The position numbers and the translations under genes were made by a program. A stretch of DNA of 32,688 bases from CAYVKY01 sp964452115 (GTDB taxonomy: Bacteria; Bacteroidota; Ignavibacteria; Tepidaquicellales; Tepidaquicellaceae), in the NCBI GenBank assembly GCA_964452115.1, contig CAYVKY010000009.1:1-32688 (forward strand). The letters run 5' to 3'. Below, piece after piece: positions 1 to 7,983 of the stretch; position 1 is the first letter of the stretch; each line of letters starts with the position of its first letter. Below the pieces are notes generated by a model. The model saw only the letters and a list, made by a program, of their open reading frames with translations. It was not told where the DNA came from and did not search any database.

Positions 1-612
1 CAGGAAGAGTGCAATCATTGTAATCAATATGAATACACTTCCGAAAAATGTGTACAGGAAAAACTTAATAGCTGCATACTCTCTTCTTTCTCCGCCCCAT
101 ATTCCGATGAGGAAGTACATCGGGAAAAGCATTAATTCCCAGAACACAAAGAAAAGGAAAAAGTCCAGTGCGCAGAATGTTCCCATCATTCCGGTTAAGA
201 GGAAGAGATACATTGCATAATATCCCTTTTCATTTTTCTTAACCGAAAAACTTGCTACTGCACCGACAAATCCAATCAGAGCGGTCAGTATCAGCATCGG
301 GAATGATAACCCGTCAACGCCAAAAAAGTATTCAATGTTAATCTGCCCTATGGGCTGCAATGTCAGGTTAATCCATGGAATCTTTTCCACAAACTGCATC
401 CCTTCTACCGAATTGACTCCCGCGAGTCCTGCATTGTAGCCGACAAACATTATTATGCCGAGTATAATCTGTATAAGGGGAAATACTAAAGTAATATACT
501 TTATAGTTTTTGTAAGTGACTTCGGTATGCAAAGCACTATTATCATTCCGAGCATCGGAAGAAAAACCATCCAGGAAAGTACACCTATACCGAGTATTTT
601 TAGTTCAGCCAT
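1..612 (-). CDS. nuoM: NADH-quinone oxidoreductase subunit M, 5' part (partial)
   Basis: The reading frame runs from an ATG at 612 to the window edge without a stop and gives the first 204 residues. NuoM is one of the three antiporter-like, proton-pumping subunits of the complex I membrane arm. The visible part is a string of hydrophobic helices. It has the family motif FWELMLFPMYFLIG, with E159 at the position of the conserved proton-path glutamate, and GGERREYAAIKFFLYTF at about residues 172-188. The gene follows nuoL in the same direction, but a tRNA-Leu gene lies between them. No strong Shine-Dalgarno is seen; the start was chosen because it is the first ATG after the tRNA that opens this frame. 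The rest of the gene, and any nuoN, lie outside the window. Confidence 0.95.
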   Translation of the reverse strand, partial: MAELKILGIGVLSWMVFLPMLGMIIVLCIPKSLTKTIKYITLVFPLIQIILGIIMFVGYNAGLAGVNSVEGMQFVEKIPWINLTLQPIGQINIEYFFGVDGLSFPMLILTALIGFVGAVASFSVKKNEKGYYAMYLFLLTGMMGTFCALDFFLFFVFWELMLFPMYFLIGIWGGERREYAAIKFFLYTFFGSVFILITMIALFL

Positions 613-650
613 TACGCTTTAAATTTTATTTTTTAATTTTACTTTCATTG

Positions 651-736
651 TGCCGGAAAAGGGGGTCGAACCCTTACGAGATTTTAGTCTCACTGGATTT
701 TGAGTCCAGCGCGTCTGCCAATTCCGCCATTCCGGC
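651..736 (-). tRNA. tRNA-Leu (anticodon CAA)
   Basis: The minus strand folds into a class II cloverleaf of 86 nt. The acceptor stem is GCCGGAA paired with TTCCGGC, with discriminator A at 651. The anticodon stem is CTGGA/TCCAG with loop CTCAAAA (anticodon CAA). There is a long variable arm (GAGA/TCTC) and a T-arm AAGGG-TTCGACC-CCCTT. The long variable arm fits leucine. CCA is not encoded, as the next bases read CAA. The gene starts 11 nt after the nuoL stop and ends 38 nt before the nuoM start, in the same orientation, so it is probably cut out of the nuo transcript. Confidence 0.96.
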
Positions 737-747
737 TGAAAACTTTT

Positions 748-2772
748 TTATACAAATCTTAGTATCACATAAAGAACTATAACTCCGAAAACGAGAAACA
801 TTATATACGATTCAATTTTACCGGTCTGGAATTTTCTGAAAATCGCTCCGAAAAGTCCGACTATATATGCAACTGCATTTACAAGACCGTCAACAACATA
901 TTTATCAAGCACACCGCCGACTGATGAAACTTTTCTTGTCAGATACGCTGCACCGTTAACAATTCCATCTATGATGTATTTATCAAATGCACCGCTGAGT
1001 TTGGAAAGTCCCATCGTCAGTGCAATAAAGGTTTTATCATACAGTTCATCGAAGTACCATTTATTCAAAGAGAATAAATAAATCGGTCTGAATGTTTGTA
1101 CAAGCTTTGCAACGTTGACTTTTTTCCAGTAATAGAAAAGATATGCAATCAGAATTCCGAGTCCTCCCATCAATACCGAAAGTATGATTGCAGGATAATG
1201 CATATGATGTATTAAAGCTTCAAACTCTTCATACGGAAGAACTTTGTATATGCTGTTTGATGTATTTGCGAGCAGTGACGCAGGAGTTTTAACTATATTC
1301 AGCAGCCAGCCTGTTCCCGGATCTAACGGATTAAATGAGTAGAATCCGAAAAATGACAATACAGCAAGTATAATAAGCGGTACCGTAACGTGCCACGACT
1401 GCTCTTTGCAATGGTCATATTTTTCCTGATTTCTCGGCTCACCAAAGAATGTTTTAATTATAAGCCTGAACATATAGAACGCCGTAAGCAATGCGCTAAA
1501 GAGTGCCGCTATGGGAATTAAATATGTAATGCCGCCATTCACTTCGGCAAATGCCATAGTTGCCGATATTATGGCATCTTTGCTCATAAAACCTGATGTT
1601 AAAGGCACACCGACGATTGAAATAGTCGAGATAAGCATCGTCCAGTAAGTGACAGGCATCTTTTTTCTCAAACCGCCCATATCTCTTATATCCTGAACAT
1701 GGTGCATTCCCATAATCACCGAGCCGGCGCAAAGGAAAAGACACGCTTTGAAAAATGCGTGTGTAACCAGATGGAAAAATCCGAATGATACGCCACCGAC
1801 TCCAATTGCCATTATCATATATCCGAGCTGGCTAACGGTTGAATATGCAAGAATTCTTTTTATATCATTCTGAGTCAGAGCAATTGTTGCCGCCATAAAA
1901 GCAGTAAATGTTCCGATAAAGGCAACCACAGTTAATGCATCAGGAGAGAAAAGCGGAAACATACGTGCCGTCATATAAACGCCGGCAGCAACCATCGTTG
2001 CAGCGTGGATTAATGCTGACACGGGCGTAGGACCTTCCATAGCATCCGGCAGCCAAACGTGCAGCGGAAACTGTGCCGACTTTCCGATTGCTCCCATAAA
2101 AAGCATAATGCCCATTGCCGTAAGCATCCCGCCGGAAACCTTGCCTGCTGCTACTCCGGCAAAAATTTCAGGGAATGAAAAATTTCCTATAAAAACGAAT
2201 ATCATAATAATCCCGAGCAGGAATCCGAAGTCACCTACCCTGTTTACAAGAAAAGCTTTTTTTGCTGCTTCCTGCGGGGCTTTATTTTCATACCAAAATC
2301 CGATAAGCAGATATGAACTTATTCCTACCAGCTCCCAGAATACATACATCATCAGAATATTATTCGTCAGAACAATACCCAGCATCGAGAAAGTAAAGAG
2401 TCCCAGAAATGCATAGTATCTGCCGTACTTTGCATCGTCCTGCATATATTTTATCGAATACAAATGAACGAATGAACTGATAAGATTCACAACTATGAGC
2501 ATAAGCGCTGAATACGCATCGATTTTATAACCGACCGTAAACATCATACTTCCTGCACCGGTGTTGAACCAGTTCATACTGAAATTGTACTCGCCATTTT
2601 TTAAAAAGGCAGCAAAGATAATAAAAGATGAAATCAGGTTTATGAACAGCAATCCTGTTCCAAGCCAGTCACCTCTTCTGGGGAGCCTTTTACTGAAGAA
2701 TGATAATACGACAAATGATAACAGCGGTATTATCAGAACAATCACGGGGAGACTATTTAATGCAAATTCCAT
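748..2772 (-). CDS. nuoL: NADH-quinone oxidoreductase subunit L
   Basis: This 674-aa protein is the distal antiporter-like subunit of complex I, which pumps protons and carries the long lateral helix. It is hydrophobic throughout. The conserved proton-path residues are visible: E147 in FWELVGISSYLLIGFW and K231 in GKSAQFPLHVWLPDAMEGP. It is somewhat longer than the E. coli protein (613 aa). The extra length is near the C terminus, where DKYIIDGIVNGAAYL and DKYVVDGLVNAVAYI recur 26 residues apart. It starts 17 nt after the nuoK stop, so the two are surely cotranscribed. The 3' end is followed within 11 nt by a tRNA-Leu gene. Confidence 0.97.
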   Translation of the reverse strand: MEFALNSLPVIVLIIPLLSFVVLSFFSKRLPRRGDWLGTGLLFINLISSFIIFAAFLKNGEYNFSMNWFNTGAGSMMFTVGYKIDAYSALMLIVVNLISSFVHLYSIKYMQDDAKYGRYYAFLGLFTFSMLGIVLTNNILMMYVFWELVGISSYLLIGFWYENKAPQEAAKKAFLVNRVGDFGFLLGIIMIFVFIGNFSFPEIFAGVAAGKVSGGMLTAMGIMLFMGAIGKSAQFPLHVWLPDAMEGPTPVSALIHAATMVAAGVYMTARMFPLFSPDALTVVAFIGTFTAFMAATIALTQNDIKRILAYSTVSQLGYMIMAIGVGGVSFGFFHLVTHAFFKACLFLCAGSVIMGMHHVQDIRDMGGLRKKMPVTYWTMLISTISIVGVPLTSGFMSKDAIISATMAFAEVNGGITYLIPIAALFSALLTAFYMFRLIIKTFFGEPRNQEKYDHCKEQSWHVTVPLIILAVLSFFGFYSFNPLDPGTGWLLNIVKTPASLLANTSNSIYKVLPYEEFEALIHHMHYPAIILSVLMGGLGILIAYLFYYWKKVNVAKLVQTFRPIYLFSLNKWYFDELYDKTFIALTMGLSKLSGAFDKYIIDGIVNGAAYLTRKVSSVGGVLDKYVVDGLVNAVAYIVGLFGAIFRKFQTGKIESYIMFLVFGVIVLYVILRFV

Positions 2773-2789
2773 TTATATAGTTTTAATAT

Positions 2790-3098
2790 TTATTCTTTCA
2801 TTGAATCAACTTCATCCGCATTGACTGTAGAGAAGTTCTTATAAATGTTTAAAACAATTGCCAGTGCAATCGCTGCTTCCGCGACTGCAAGTATTATCAC
2901 AAAAATCGAAATCATCTGTCCGTCAACTCCTAAACCGCCGAACTTCGAGAATGCAATAAAATTTATATTGCAGGCGTTAAGTATCAACTCTATTCCCATC
3001 AGCAGCAAAATTGCGTTGCGTCTCGTAATCAAAGCAAAGAGTCCGAGTACGAAGAGCACCGCCGATACTACCAGATAATGTTGTAATCCTATTTCCAT
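2790..3098 (-). CDS. nuoK: NADH-quinone oxidoreductase subunit K
   Basis: At 102 aa this has the usual length of NuoK, a three-helix membrane subunit next to NuoJ in complex I. The two membrane-buried glutamates expected of the family are present: E37 in GIELILNACNINF and E74 in AVAEAAIALA. The family is homologous to MrpC of multisubunit antiporters, but the nuo context settles the call. It lies 18 nt after nuoJ and 17 nt before nuoL. Confidence 0.97.
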   Translation of the reverse strand: MEIGLQHYLVVSAVLFVLGLFALITRRNAILLLMGIELILNACNINFIAFSKFGGLGVDGQMISIFVIILAVAEAAIALAIVLNIYKNFSTVNADEVDSMKE

Positions 3099-3116
3099 TT
3101 TTTTTAAAATTAAACT

Positions 3117-3614
3117 TTAATCATTTTTTCTTGCGTACATTGCAGCGCCGACAAGCGCAATCAAAAGTACGATTGATGCAATTTCAAAAGGCAGCAAAAA
3201 ATCAGTAAGCATCAGCGTGCCGATCTGTCTGATGGTTTCTTCTTTAAGAATTTCCGGTTTGATGCTCCACTTTGTATTAATAATAATGTTCACCAATATA
3301 ACCAAAACACCTGCCGATATTAACCCAGCAGGAATCGAGCCGAGATTTGTTGTTCTGATTTCTGCATTCGTAATTCTGCTTGTTAACATTATACCGAAGA
3401 TTAATAAAATCAAAATACCTCCGATATAAATCATCACCTGAGTGAGTGCCAAAAAATCTGCTCTCAGCAGCACATAAAGCCCTGCCACACCGAAGAGTGA
3501 ACCGAAAAGCGATACTGCCGAATAAATCACGTTTTCGGAAAATACCACAATGAATGCGAATCCTACGGTGAGAAATGCAAATAAATAAAATAATATCGTT
3601 GTTGTCTCTGGCAT
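3117..3614 (-). CDS. nuoJ: NADH-quinone oxidoreductase subunit J
   Basis: This 165-aa protein has five predicted membrane helices. NuoJ belongs to the proximal membrane arm; its third helix is known in the family to change shape during turnover. The segment TQVMIYIGGILILLIFGIML matches the conserved core. It lies 26 nt downstream of nuoI and 18 nt upstream of nuoK, in normal nuo order. Nothing unusual is seen. Confidence 0.95.
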   Translation of the reverse strand: MPETTTILFYLFAFLTVGFAFIVVFSENVIYSAVSLFGSLFGVAGLYVLLRADFLALTQVMIYIGGILILLIFGIMLTSRITNAEIRTTNLGSIPAGLISAGVLVILVNIIINTKWSIKPEILKEETIRQIGTLMLTDFLLPFEIASIVLLIALVGAAMYARKND

Positions 3615-3640
3615 ATTATTAATGCTTTATAATTTCAAAA

Positions 3641-4279
3641 TTAACTTTCTGTTTCTTTTTTTTCTGATGAACCTTCACTTGGAGTAGCCTGCTTTACAGG
3701 CGCTTCTTTAGGAGCTGCTGCTGCCTTTGCTTTTGCTTCTGCGGCGGCTTTTGCAGCTTCTTCTTTCTTGCGTGCCTGCTCTGCCTGATATTCTTCAAGT
3801 TTCAATCTTTTCTCTTCTGCCATTTCAGGAGTCATATCAGTGAACTGATAGACCAAATCGTGTCTGTCGTAAACCGAATATTCAAAAACATCCGTCATAT
3901 ATATACATTCTGTCGGACAAGGGAACACACACAACTGGCAGAAACAGCATTTCCCGAAATCAATTTCAAATTTCGGAACGAATAATGCTTTTTTCTTGCC
4001 CTGTGATGTAACGCCCGTTTTACCTACTATGTCACCCGGAACTGCTTTAATTGTTTCAATAGTGATGCAGCTTACGGGACATGCTTTTGCACACTGGTCG
4101 CATCCGATGCAGTCATCAATGTTAACAGTGAGTCTGTTGCGCTCGCGCTCCGGAAGCACCAGCCTCTGCTCGGGATACTGAATCGTGACAGCAGGTTTAA
4201 AGAAATGAGCAAACGTAATCGAAAGCCCTTTGGCTATCGAAGTGAATGCTTGATGAATATTTCCAAAATATGAACTCAT
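3641..4279 (-). CDS. nuoI: NADH-quinone oxidoreductase subunit I (two 4Fe-4S clusters), with long tail
   Basis: NuoI is the ferredoxin-like subunit that carries clusters N6a and N6b toward the quinone site. Both motifs are complete: C57, C60, C63, C67 in CIGCDQCAKACP, and C111, C114, C117, C121 in CCFCQLCVFPCP. Each motif is followed by another Cys that completes the exchange pattern (C71 and C125). The N-terminal 35 residues look like the usual amphipathic membrane anchor. What is odd is the C terminus: from about residue 152 it continues into a charged helical stretch, then a run rich in Ala, Lys and Glu, ending in a polar Ser/Glu/Lys tail at residue 212. Most of this has no counterpart in E. 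coli NuoI (180 aa). Confidence 0.96.
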   Translation of the reverse strand: MSSYFGNIHQAFTSIAKGLSITFAHFFKPAVTIQYPEQRLVLPERERNRLTVNIDDCIGCDQCAKACPVSCITIETIKAVPGDIVGKTGVTSQGKKKALFVPKFEIDFGKCCFCQLCVFPCPTECIYMTDVFEYSVYDRHDLVYQFTDMTPEMAEEKRLKLEEYQAEQARKKEEAAKAAAEAKAKAAAAPKEAPVKQATPSEGSSEKKETES

Positions 4280-4300
4280 TTATAAAAATAAATTTTTAAT

Positions 4301-5353
4301 TTACAATAAAACGTAAAGTGCAATTACAAAAATATTTACAAATGCTATAGGTATAAAATATTTCCAGCACATTGCCATCAACTGGTCAACTCTTAATCTC
4401 GGAAGAGTCCACCTGACCCACATCTGCACAAACACGAAGAAGAGTCCCTTACTGATTGCCCAGAAGAACTGCATCCACGGATTATTTAAAAACGGAATCA
4501 GATTGCCGAAGGGTGACTGCCATCCGCCGAAGAACAGCGTTGACACTATCGCCGATACGGCAAACATTTCTGCATACTCTGCAAAGAAAAACATCGCAAA
4601 CTTCATTCCCGAATACTCAATATGAACACCTGCTACAAGTTCACTATCTGCTTCTACAATATCGAAAGGTGATCTGTTACATTCCGCAAGAGTTGATACA
4701 AAAACTATAATGAATGAAATCACCATAAACGGAATTATGATGATTTTTGAAATTCCGCCCGGACCGCCGAAAATGAACCAGTTAAATATTCCGCCTGACT
4801 GCGCTAATACTATATCCTGCATATTCAGCGAGCCTACAAGTATCACCACGACTAATGCTGCCATTGCAGTGGGGATTTCATAACTGACAATCTGAGACAC
4901 CGACCTCATCGCACCGTAAAGCGAATACTTATTATCGGACGACCATCCTGCTATCATCAGACCCATCACGCTTATTGCGGTAACGGCGAGGAAGAAAAAC
5001 AATCCTAAATTCAGATTTACGCCTATGAATATGCTGCTGAAAGGAATTACCGCAAAGCCAACGAATGCTGCTGTAAAAACAACATACGGAGCCACATTGA
5101 AAAGTATCCAGTCCGCCTTTGCAGGATTGATAAATTCTTTTTCCATCAATTTTATCGTATCGAAAATAGTCTGGAAAATTCCTGCATAGCCTCGTCTGTT
5201 AGGACCTTTTCTGTCCTGTATCCAGGCAGAAACTTTTCGCTCAGCCCAAACTGCATACAATGCATATAGAATGACAAATATTACTACAGGTATCGTTACA
5301 AGAACGTAACTTAGTAAATTATCTCCGAGTAATTGCGTTATAAAATTATCCAA
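4301..5353 (-). CDS. nuoH: NADH-quinone oxidoreductase subunit H
   Basis: This 350-aa subunit anchors the peripheral arm to the membrane and forms much of the quinone chamber. Family motifs are easy to see: AERKVSAWIQDRKGPNR near residues 51-67, SLYGAMRSVSQIVSYEIP in the middle, and NRSPFDIVEADSELVAG followed by EYSGMKFAMFFFAEYAEM, the acidic loop near the quinone entrance. It follows nuoD directly with a 26-nt gap, where nuoE-F-G would sit in a 14-gene locus. Downstream, nuoI begins 21 nt later. Confidence 0.97.
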   Translation of the reverse strand: MDNFITQLLGDNLLSYVLVTIPVVIFVILYALYAVWAERKVSAWIQDRKGPNRRGYAGIFQTIFDTIKLMEKEFINPAKADWILFNVAPYVVFTAAFVGFAVIPFSSIFIGVNLNLGLFFFLAVTAISVMGLMIAGWSSDNKYSLYGAMRSVSQIVSYEIPTAMAALVVVILVGSLNMQDIVLAQSGGIFNWFIFGGPGGISKIIIIPFMVISFIIVFVSTLAECNRSPFDIVEADSELVAGVHIEYSGMKFAMFFFAEYAEMFAVSAIVSTLFFGGWQSPFGNLIPFLNNPWMQFFWAISKGLFFVFVQMWVRWTLPRLRVDQLMAMCWKYFIPIAFVNIFVIALYVLL

Positions 5354-5379
5354 TTTGAAAAATTTTTTTATTTTTTAAT

Positions 5380-6498
5380 TTACCTGTCTATTTCTCCTAA
5401 AACTATATCGTAACTGCCGAGTATCATTACCATATCTGCAAACATATATCCGATGCTCATAGCTTTTATGATGCTTACATTGCAGAAAGATGCAGACCTG
5501 ACTTTTACTCTGTAAGGGCTTGCAGTTCCGTCGCTGATGATATAATATCCAAGATCACCTTTAGGAACTTCTGTCCTCACATAAATTTCTCCGGGCTTCG
5601 GAGCAATCCTTTTCGGAATTGCACTCTTTACGTCGCCCTCGGGTATAGTATCAATTGCCTGTTCAATAATTTTTATAGATTCTCTCATCTCATTGATTCT
5701 CACCATATACCTGTCCCAGCAGTCTCCTACCGTTCCAACTTCACCATTACCGACGCAAACATTAAAATCAAACCTGTCATAAATTGAATAAGGGTCGTTT
5801 TTGCGTAAGTCAAATTTCACACCTGAGCCTCTGAGTGTAGGCCCGCTTGCGCCTGCATTGATTGCCACATCCGGCGGAAGTACTCCGATATTTGCCGTCC
5901 GCTCTATAAAAATCTTATTGTATGAAAGCAGATTGTTCAGCATATCAATGCGCGGCTTGAAATATTTTAAGAACTCTTTCACCTTTGTGCGGAAGTTATC
6001 CGTTATGTCGTGCGAGAGACCGCCTATCCAAATGTAATTGTAAAGCATTCTTGCACCGCATGTTTCTTCAAAGATATCAAGAATTTTTTCCCTGTCTATA
6101 AAGCAATATAGGAATGGCGTCATTGCGCCCGAGTCATTTCCGTAAGTGCCGATTGCAACAAGGTGCGACACGATTCTCTGAAGTTCGCACATAATCACTC
6201 TGATATATTCAACTCTGTCGGGAAGTTCAATGCCGAGAAGCTTTTCCACACCGATTACATAACCGAGTTCATTGCTCATCGCATTAACGTAATCCAATCT
6301 GTCCGTATATGGAATCACCTGCGGATATGTCATCGCTTCAGCGTGCTTTTCAAAACACCTGTGAAGATATCCTATCTGCGGCTCAACGTCTTTAACTATT
6401 TCACCGTTCAGTTTAACCAGTAACCTGAGAACCCCGTGTGTTGAAGGATGCTGGGGTCCTACGTTTATTACCATTTCTTCAGTTCTGATTTCAGGCAT
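5380..6498 (-). CDS. nuoD: NADH-quinone oxidoreductase subunit D (49-kDa type)
   Basis: This 372-aa protein is the complex I subunit that forms the quinone-reduction site together with NuoB. It descends from [NiFe]-hydrogenase large subunits. The quinone-site loop GPQHPSTHG lies at residues 14-22. The sequence ends in VLGEIDR, the conserved C terminus of the family. It is a separate gene, not fused to nuoC as in E. coli and many Bacteroidetes. Gaps are 24 nt to nuoC and 26 nt to nuoH. It starts cleanly at the ATG before PEIRTEEMVINVGPQHP. Confidence 0.97.
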   Translation of the reverse strand: MPEIRTEEMVINVGPQHPSTHGVLRLLVKLNGEIVKDVEPQIGYLHRCFEKHAEAMTYPQVIPYTDRLDYVNAMSNELGYVIGVEKLLGIELPDRVEYIRVIMCELQRIVSHLVAIGTYGNDSGAMTPFLYCFIDREKILDIFEETCGARMLYNYIWIGGLSHDITDNFRTKVKEFLKYFKPRIDMLNNLLSYNKIFIERTANIGVLPPDVAINAGASGPTLRGSGVKFDLRKNDPYSIYDRFDFNVCVGNGEVGTVGDCWDRYMVRINEMRESIKIIEQAIDTIPEGDVKSAIPKRIAPKPGEIYVRTEVPKGDLGYYIISDGTASPYRVKVRSASFCNVSIIKAMSIGYMFADMVMILGSYDIVLGEIDR

Positions 6499-6522
6499 AG
6501 TTTATTCTTTCAAATTTTTAAA

Positions 6523-7002
6523 TTAATAAGGGACTTTCATTCCCCTGTAAAATTCTTGTACTTTATAATCTTTTCTCAGCGGATAGCCGTCCCAGTCATC
6601 GGGGCATAAAATTCTTCTCAGATCCGGATGACCTTCAAATATCAATCCCATCATATCGTATGCTTCCCTCTCGTGCCAGTTTGCAGTTGCCCACACGTCA
6701 GAGACTGACTGCAGCACAGGGTTACTCTTTGGCACAAGAACTTTTACTTTCACTTTTTGATTCAATGCGAATGAATATAAATGATAAACTACTGCCAGAT
6801 TATCTTTATCATAATCCACACTGCTCAGACAGGAAAGACTGTCAAATTGCAATGACTCCTCATCTCTGAGAAAATATGAAACGGCGTTAATCTTATCGGC
6901 GTCAACGAAGAAAAATCCTTCGAGAGGCATATCCGTTTTCAGTTCACCGATGCCGCTGTCAAATGCTTCTTTTAGTAAATTATAAATTTCTGTAATATCC
7001 AT
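6523..7002 (-). CDS. nuoC: NADH-quinone oxidoreductase subunit C (30-kDa type)
   Basis: This 159-aa peripheral-arm subunit packs against NuoD. The conserved stretch WHEREAYDMMGLIFEGHP followed by DLRRILCPDDWDGYPLRKDY is near the C terminus, as in the family. The start ATG shares one base with the nuoB stop (TAATG at 7000-7004), which suggests translational coupling between nuoB and nuoC. The protein ends shortly after the conserved motif, without a NuoD fusion. Confidence 0.96.
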   Translation of the reverse strand: MDITEIYNLLKEAFDSGIGELKTDMPLEGFFFVDADKINAVSYFLRDEESLQFDSLSCLSSVDYDKDNLAVVYHLYSFALNQKVKVKVLVPKSNPVLQSVSDVWATANWHEREAYDMMGLIFEGHPDLRRILCPDDWDGYPLRKDYKVQEFYRGMKVPY

Positions 7003-7517
7003 TATGCTTTGAGTGAATGTTTTACTGTAGATTCATTTCTTATTTTTTCCTGAAGTTTCAAAAGTCCTTCAAGTAATGCTTCGGGTCTCGGCGGACATCC
7101 CGGCACGTACACATCAACGGGGATAACCCTGTCAATGCCTTTCAGCACGTGGTAACCGTGATTCCAGTAAGGACCTCCGCAGTTTGCACAGCTGCCCATA
7201 GACAAAATGTATTTCGGTTCGGGCATTTGGTCGTACAATTTTTTAATCCTTGTTGCCATTTTTAATGACACCGTGCCGGAAATTAAAATAATGTCAACGT
7301 GCCTTGGGGACGGACGCGGAATAATTCCGAATCTGTCCAGGTCATAGTGCGATGCACTGGTTGCCATCATTTCGATTGCACAGCAGGCAAGACCAAAAAA
7401 CATCTGCCACATTGATGACAATCTGGCATAATTAAGTAATTTGTCTGCGGAAGTTATGAGAATATTACCCGATTCAAAATGTTCCAGTCGTGTATCGAGT
7501 TTATTGAGAAGTCCCAT
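7002..7517 (-). CDS. nuoB: NADH-quinone oxidoreductase subunit B (cluster N2)
   Basis: This 171-aa subunit holds the terminal 4Fe-4S cluster N2, the direct electron donor to quinone. The four ligands are visible: adjacent C45 and C46 in LACCAIEMM, C110 in SMGSCANCGGP, and C141 in VPGCPPRPEALLEG. It follows nuoA after 6 nt and overlaps nuoC by one base. The family is sometimes confused with Ech/Fpo hydrogenase small subunits, but the nuoA-B-C-D order makes NuoB secure. Confidence 0.97.
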   Translation of the reverse strand: MGLLNKLDTRLEHFESGNILITSADKLLNYARLSSMWQMFFGLACCAIEMMATSASHYDLDRFGIIPRPSPRHVDIILISGTVSLKMATRIKKLYDQMPEPKYILSMGSCANCGGPYWNHGYHVLKGIDRVIPVDVYVPGCPPRPEALLEGLLKLQEKIRNESTVKHSLKA

Positions 7518-7523
7518 ATAAGG

Positions 7524-7946
7524 TTATTTGTTTATTGATTTTTCAATTTTGAAAATTTGTCTGTCTAATTTTGGCACCACCGGCTGAGGTTTATCCCACT
7601 GAAGGTCACCCTTGAAATAAACATAAACGTAACCGAGTATGAGAATAAATAAAAACACAGCCATTTCAATAAAAGCAAAAAGTCCCAATTCTTTAAACAG
7701 AACAGCCCATGGAAATAAAAAAACTATTTCTACATCGAATATGATAAAAATTAATGCTATTACATAAAACCTCACATTGAATTTTATCCACGTTTCCCCT
7801 GATGTATCCTCGCCGCATTCGTATGTAGAGCCTTTATATTTGTTTGGTTTTTTTGGCGCTATCAGAAGCGCTACGATGTATGCTACAGCGACAAAACCTA
7901 TAGCAACAATGATGAAGATTAATATTTGCCCGTAATTCGCAAGCAT
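7524..7946 (-). CDS. nuoA: NADH-quinone oxidoreductase subunit A
   Basis: This 140-aa protein has three membrane helices. The loop motif YECGEDTSGE is the family hallmark and includes the Cys of the quinone-site loop. The second helix region FYVIALIFIIFDVEIVFLFP carries the conserved acidic residues. It is the first nuo gene of the run. birA ends only 37 nt upstream in the same direction, so nuo transcription could begin before birA; I see no clear separate promoter in that short AT-rich gap. Confidence 0.96.
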   Translation of the reverse strand: MLANYGQILIFIIVAIGFVAVAYIVALLIAPKKPNKYKGSTYECGEDTSGETWIKFNVRFYVIALIFIIFDVEIVFLFPWAVLFKELGLFAFIEMAVFLFILILGYVYVYFKGDLQWDKPQPVVPKLDRQIFKIEKSINK

Positions 7947-7983
7947 AAAAAAATAATTTAATTCTTAAACTTAATATTTTTTT

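Noticed and set aside
619..648. Nine-residue mini-ORF between the tRNA and nuoM
   Set aside because: It is Lys/Asn-rich from AT-rich spacer and has no sign of a leader-peptide attenuator.
516..782. 88-codon plus-strand ORF across the tRNA region
   Set aside because: It runs antisense through nuoM, the tRNA-Leu gene and the end of nuoL, and has no protein-like pattern of its own.
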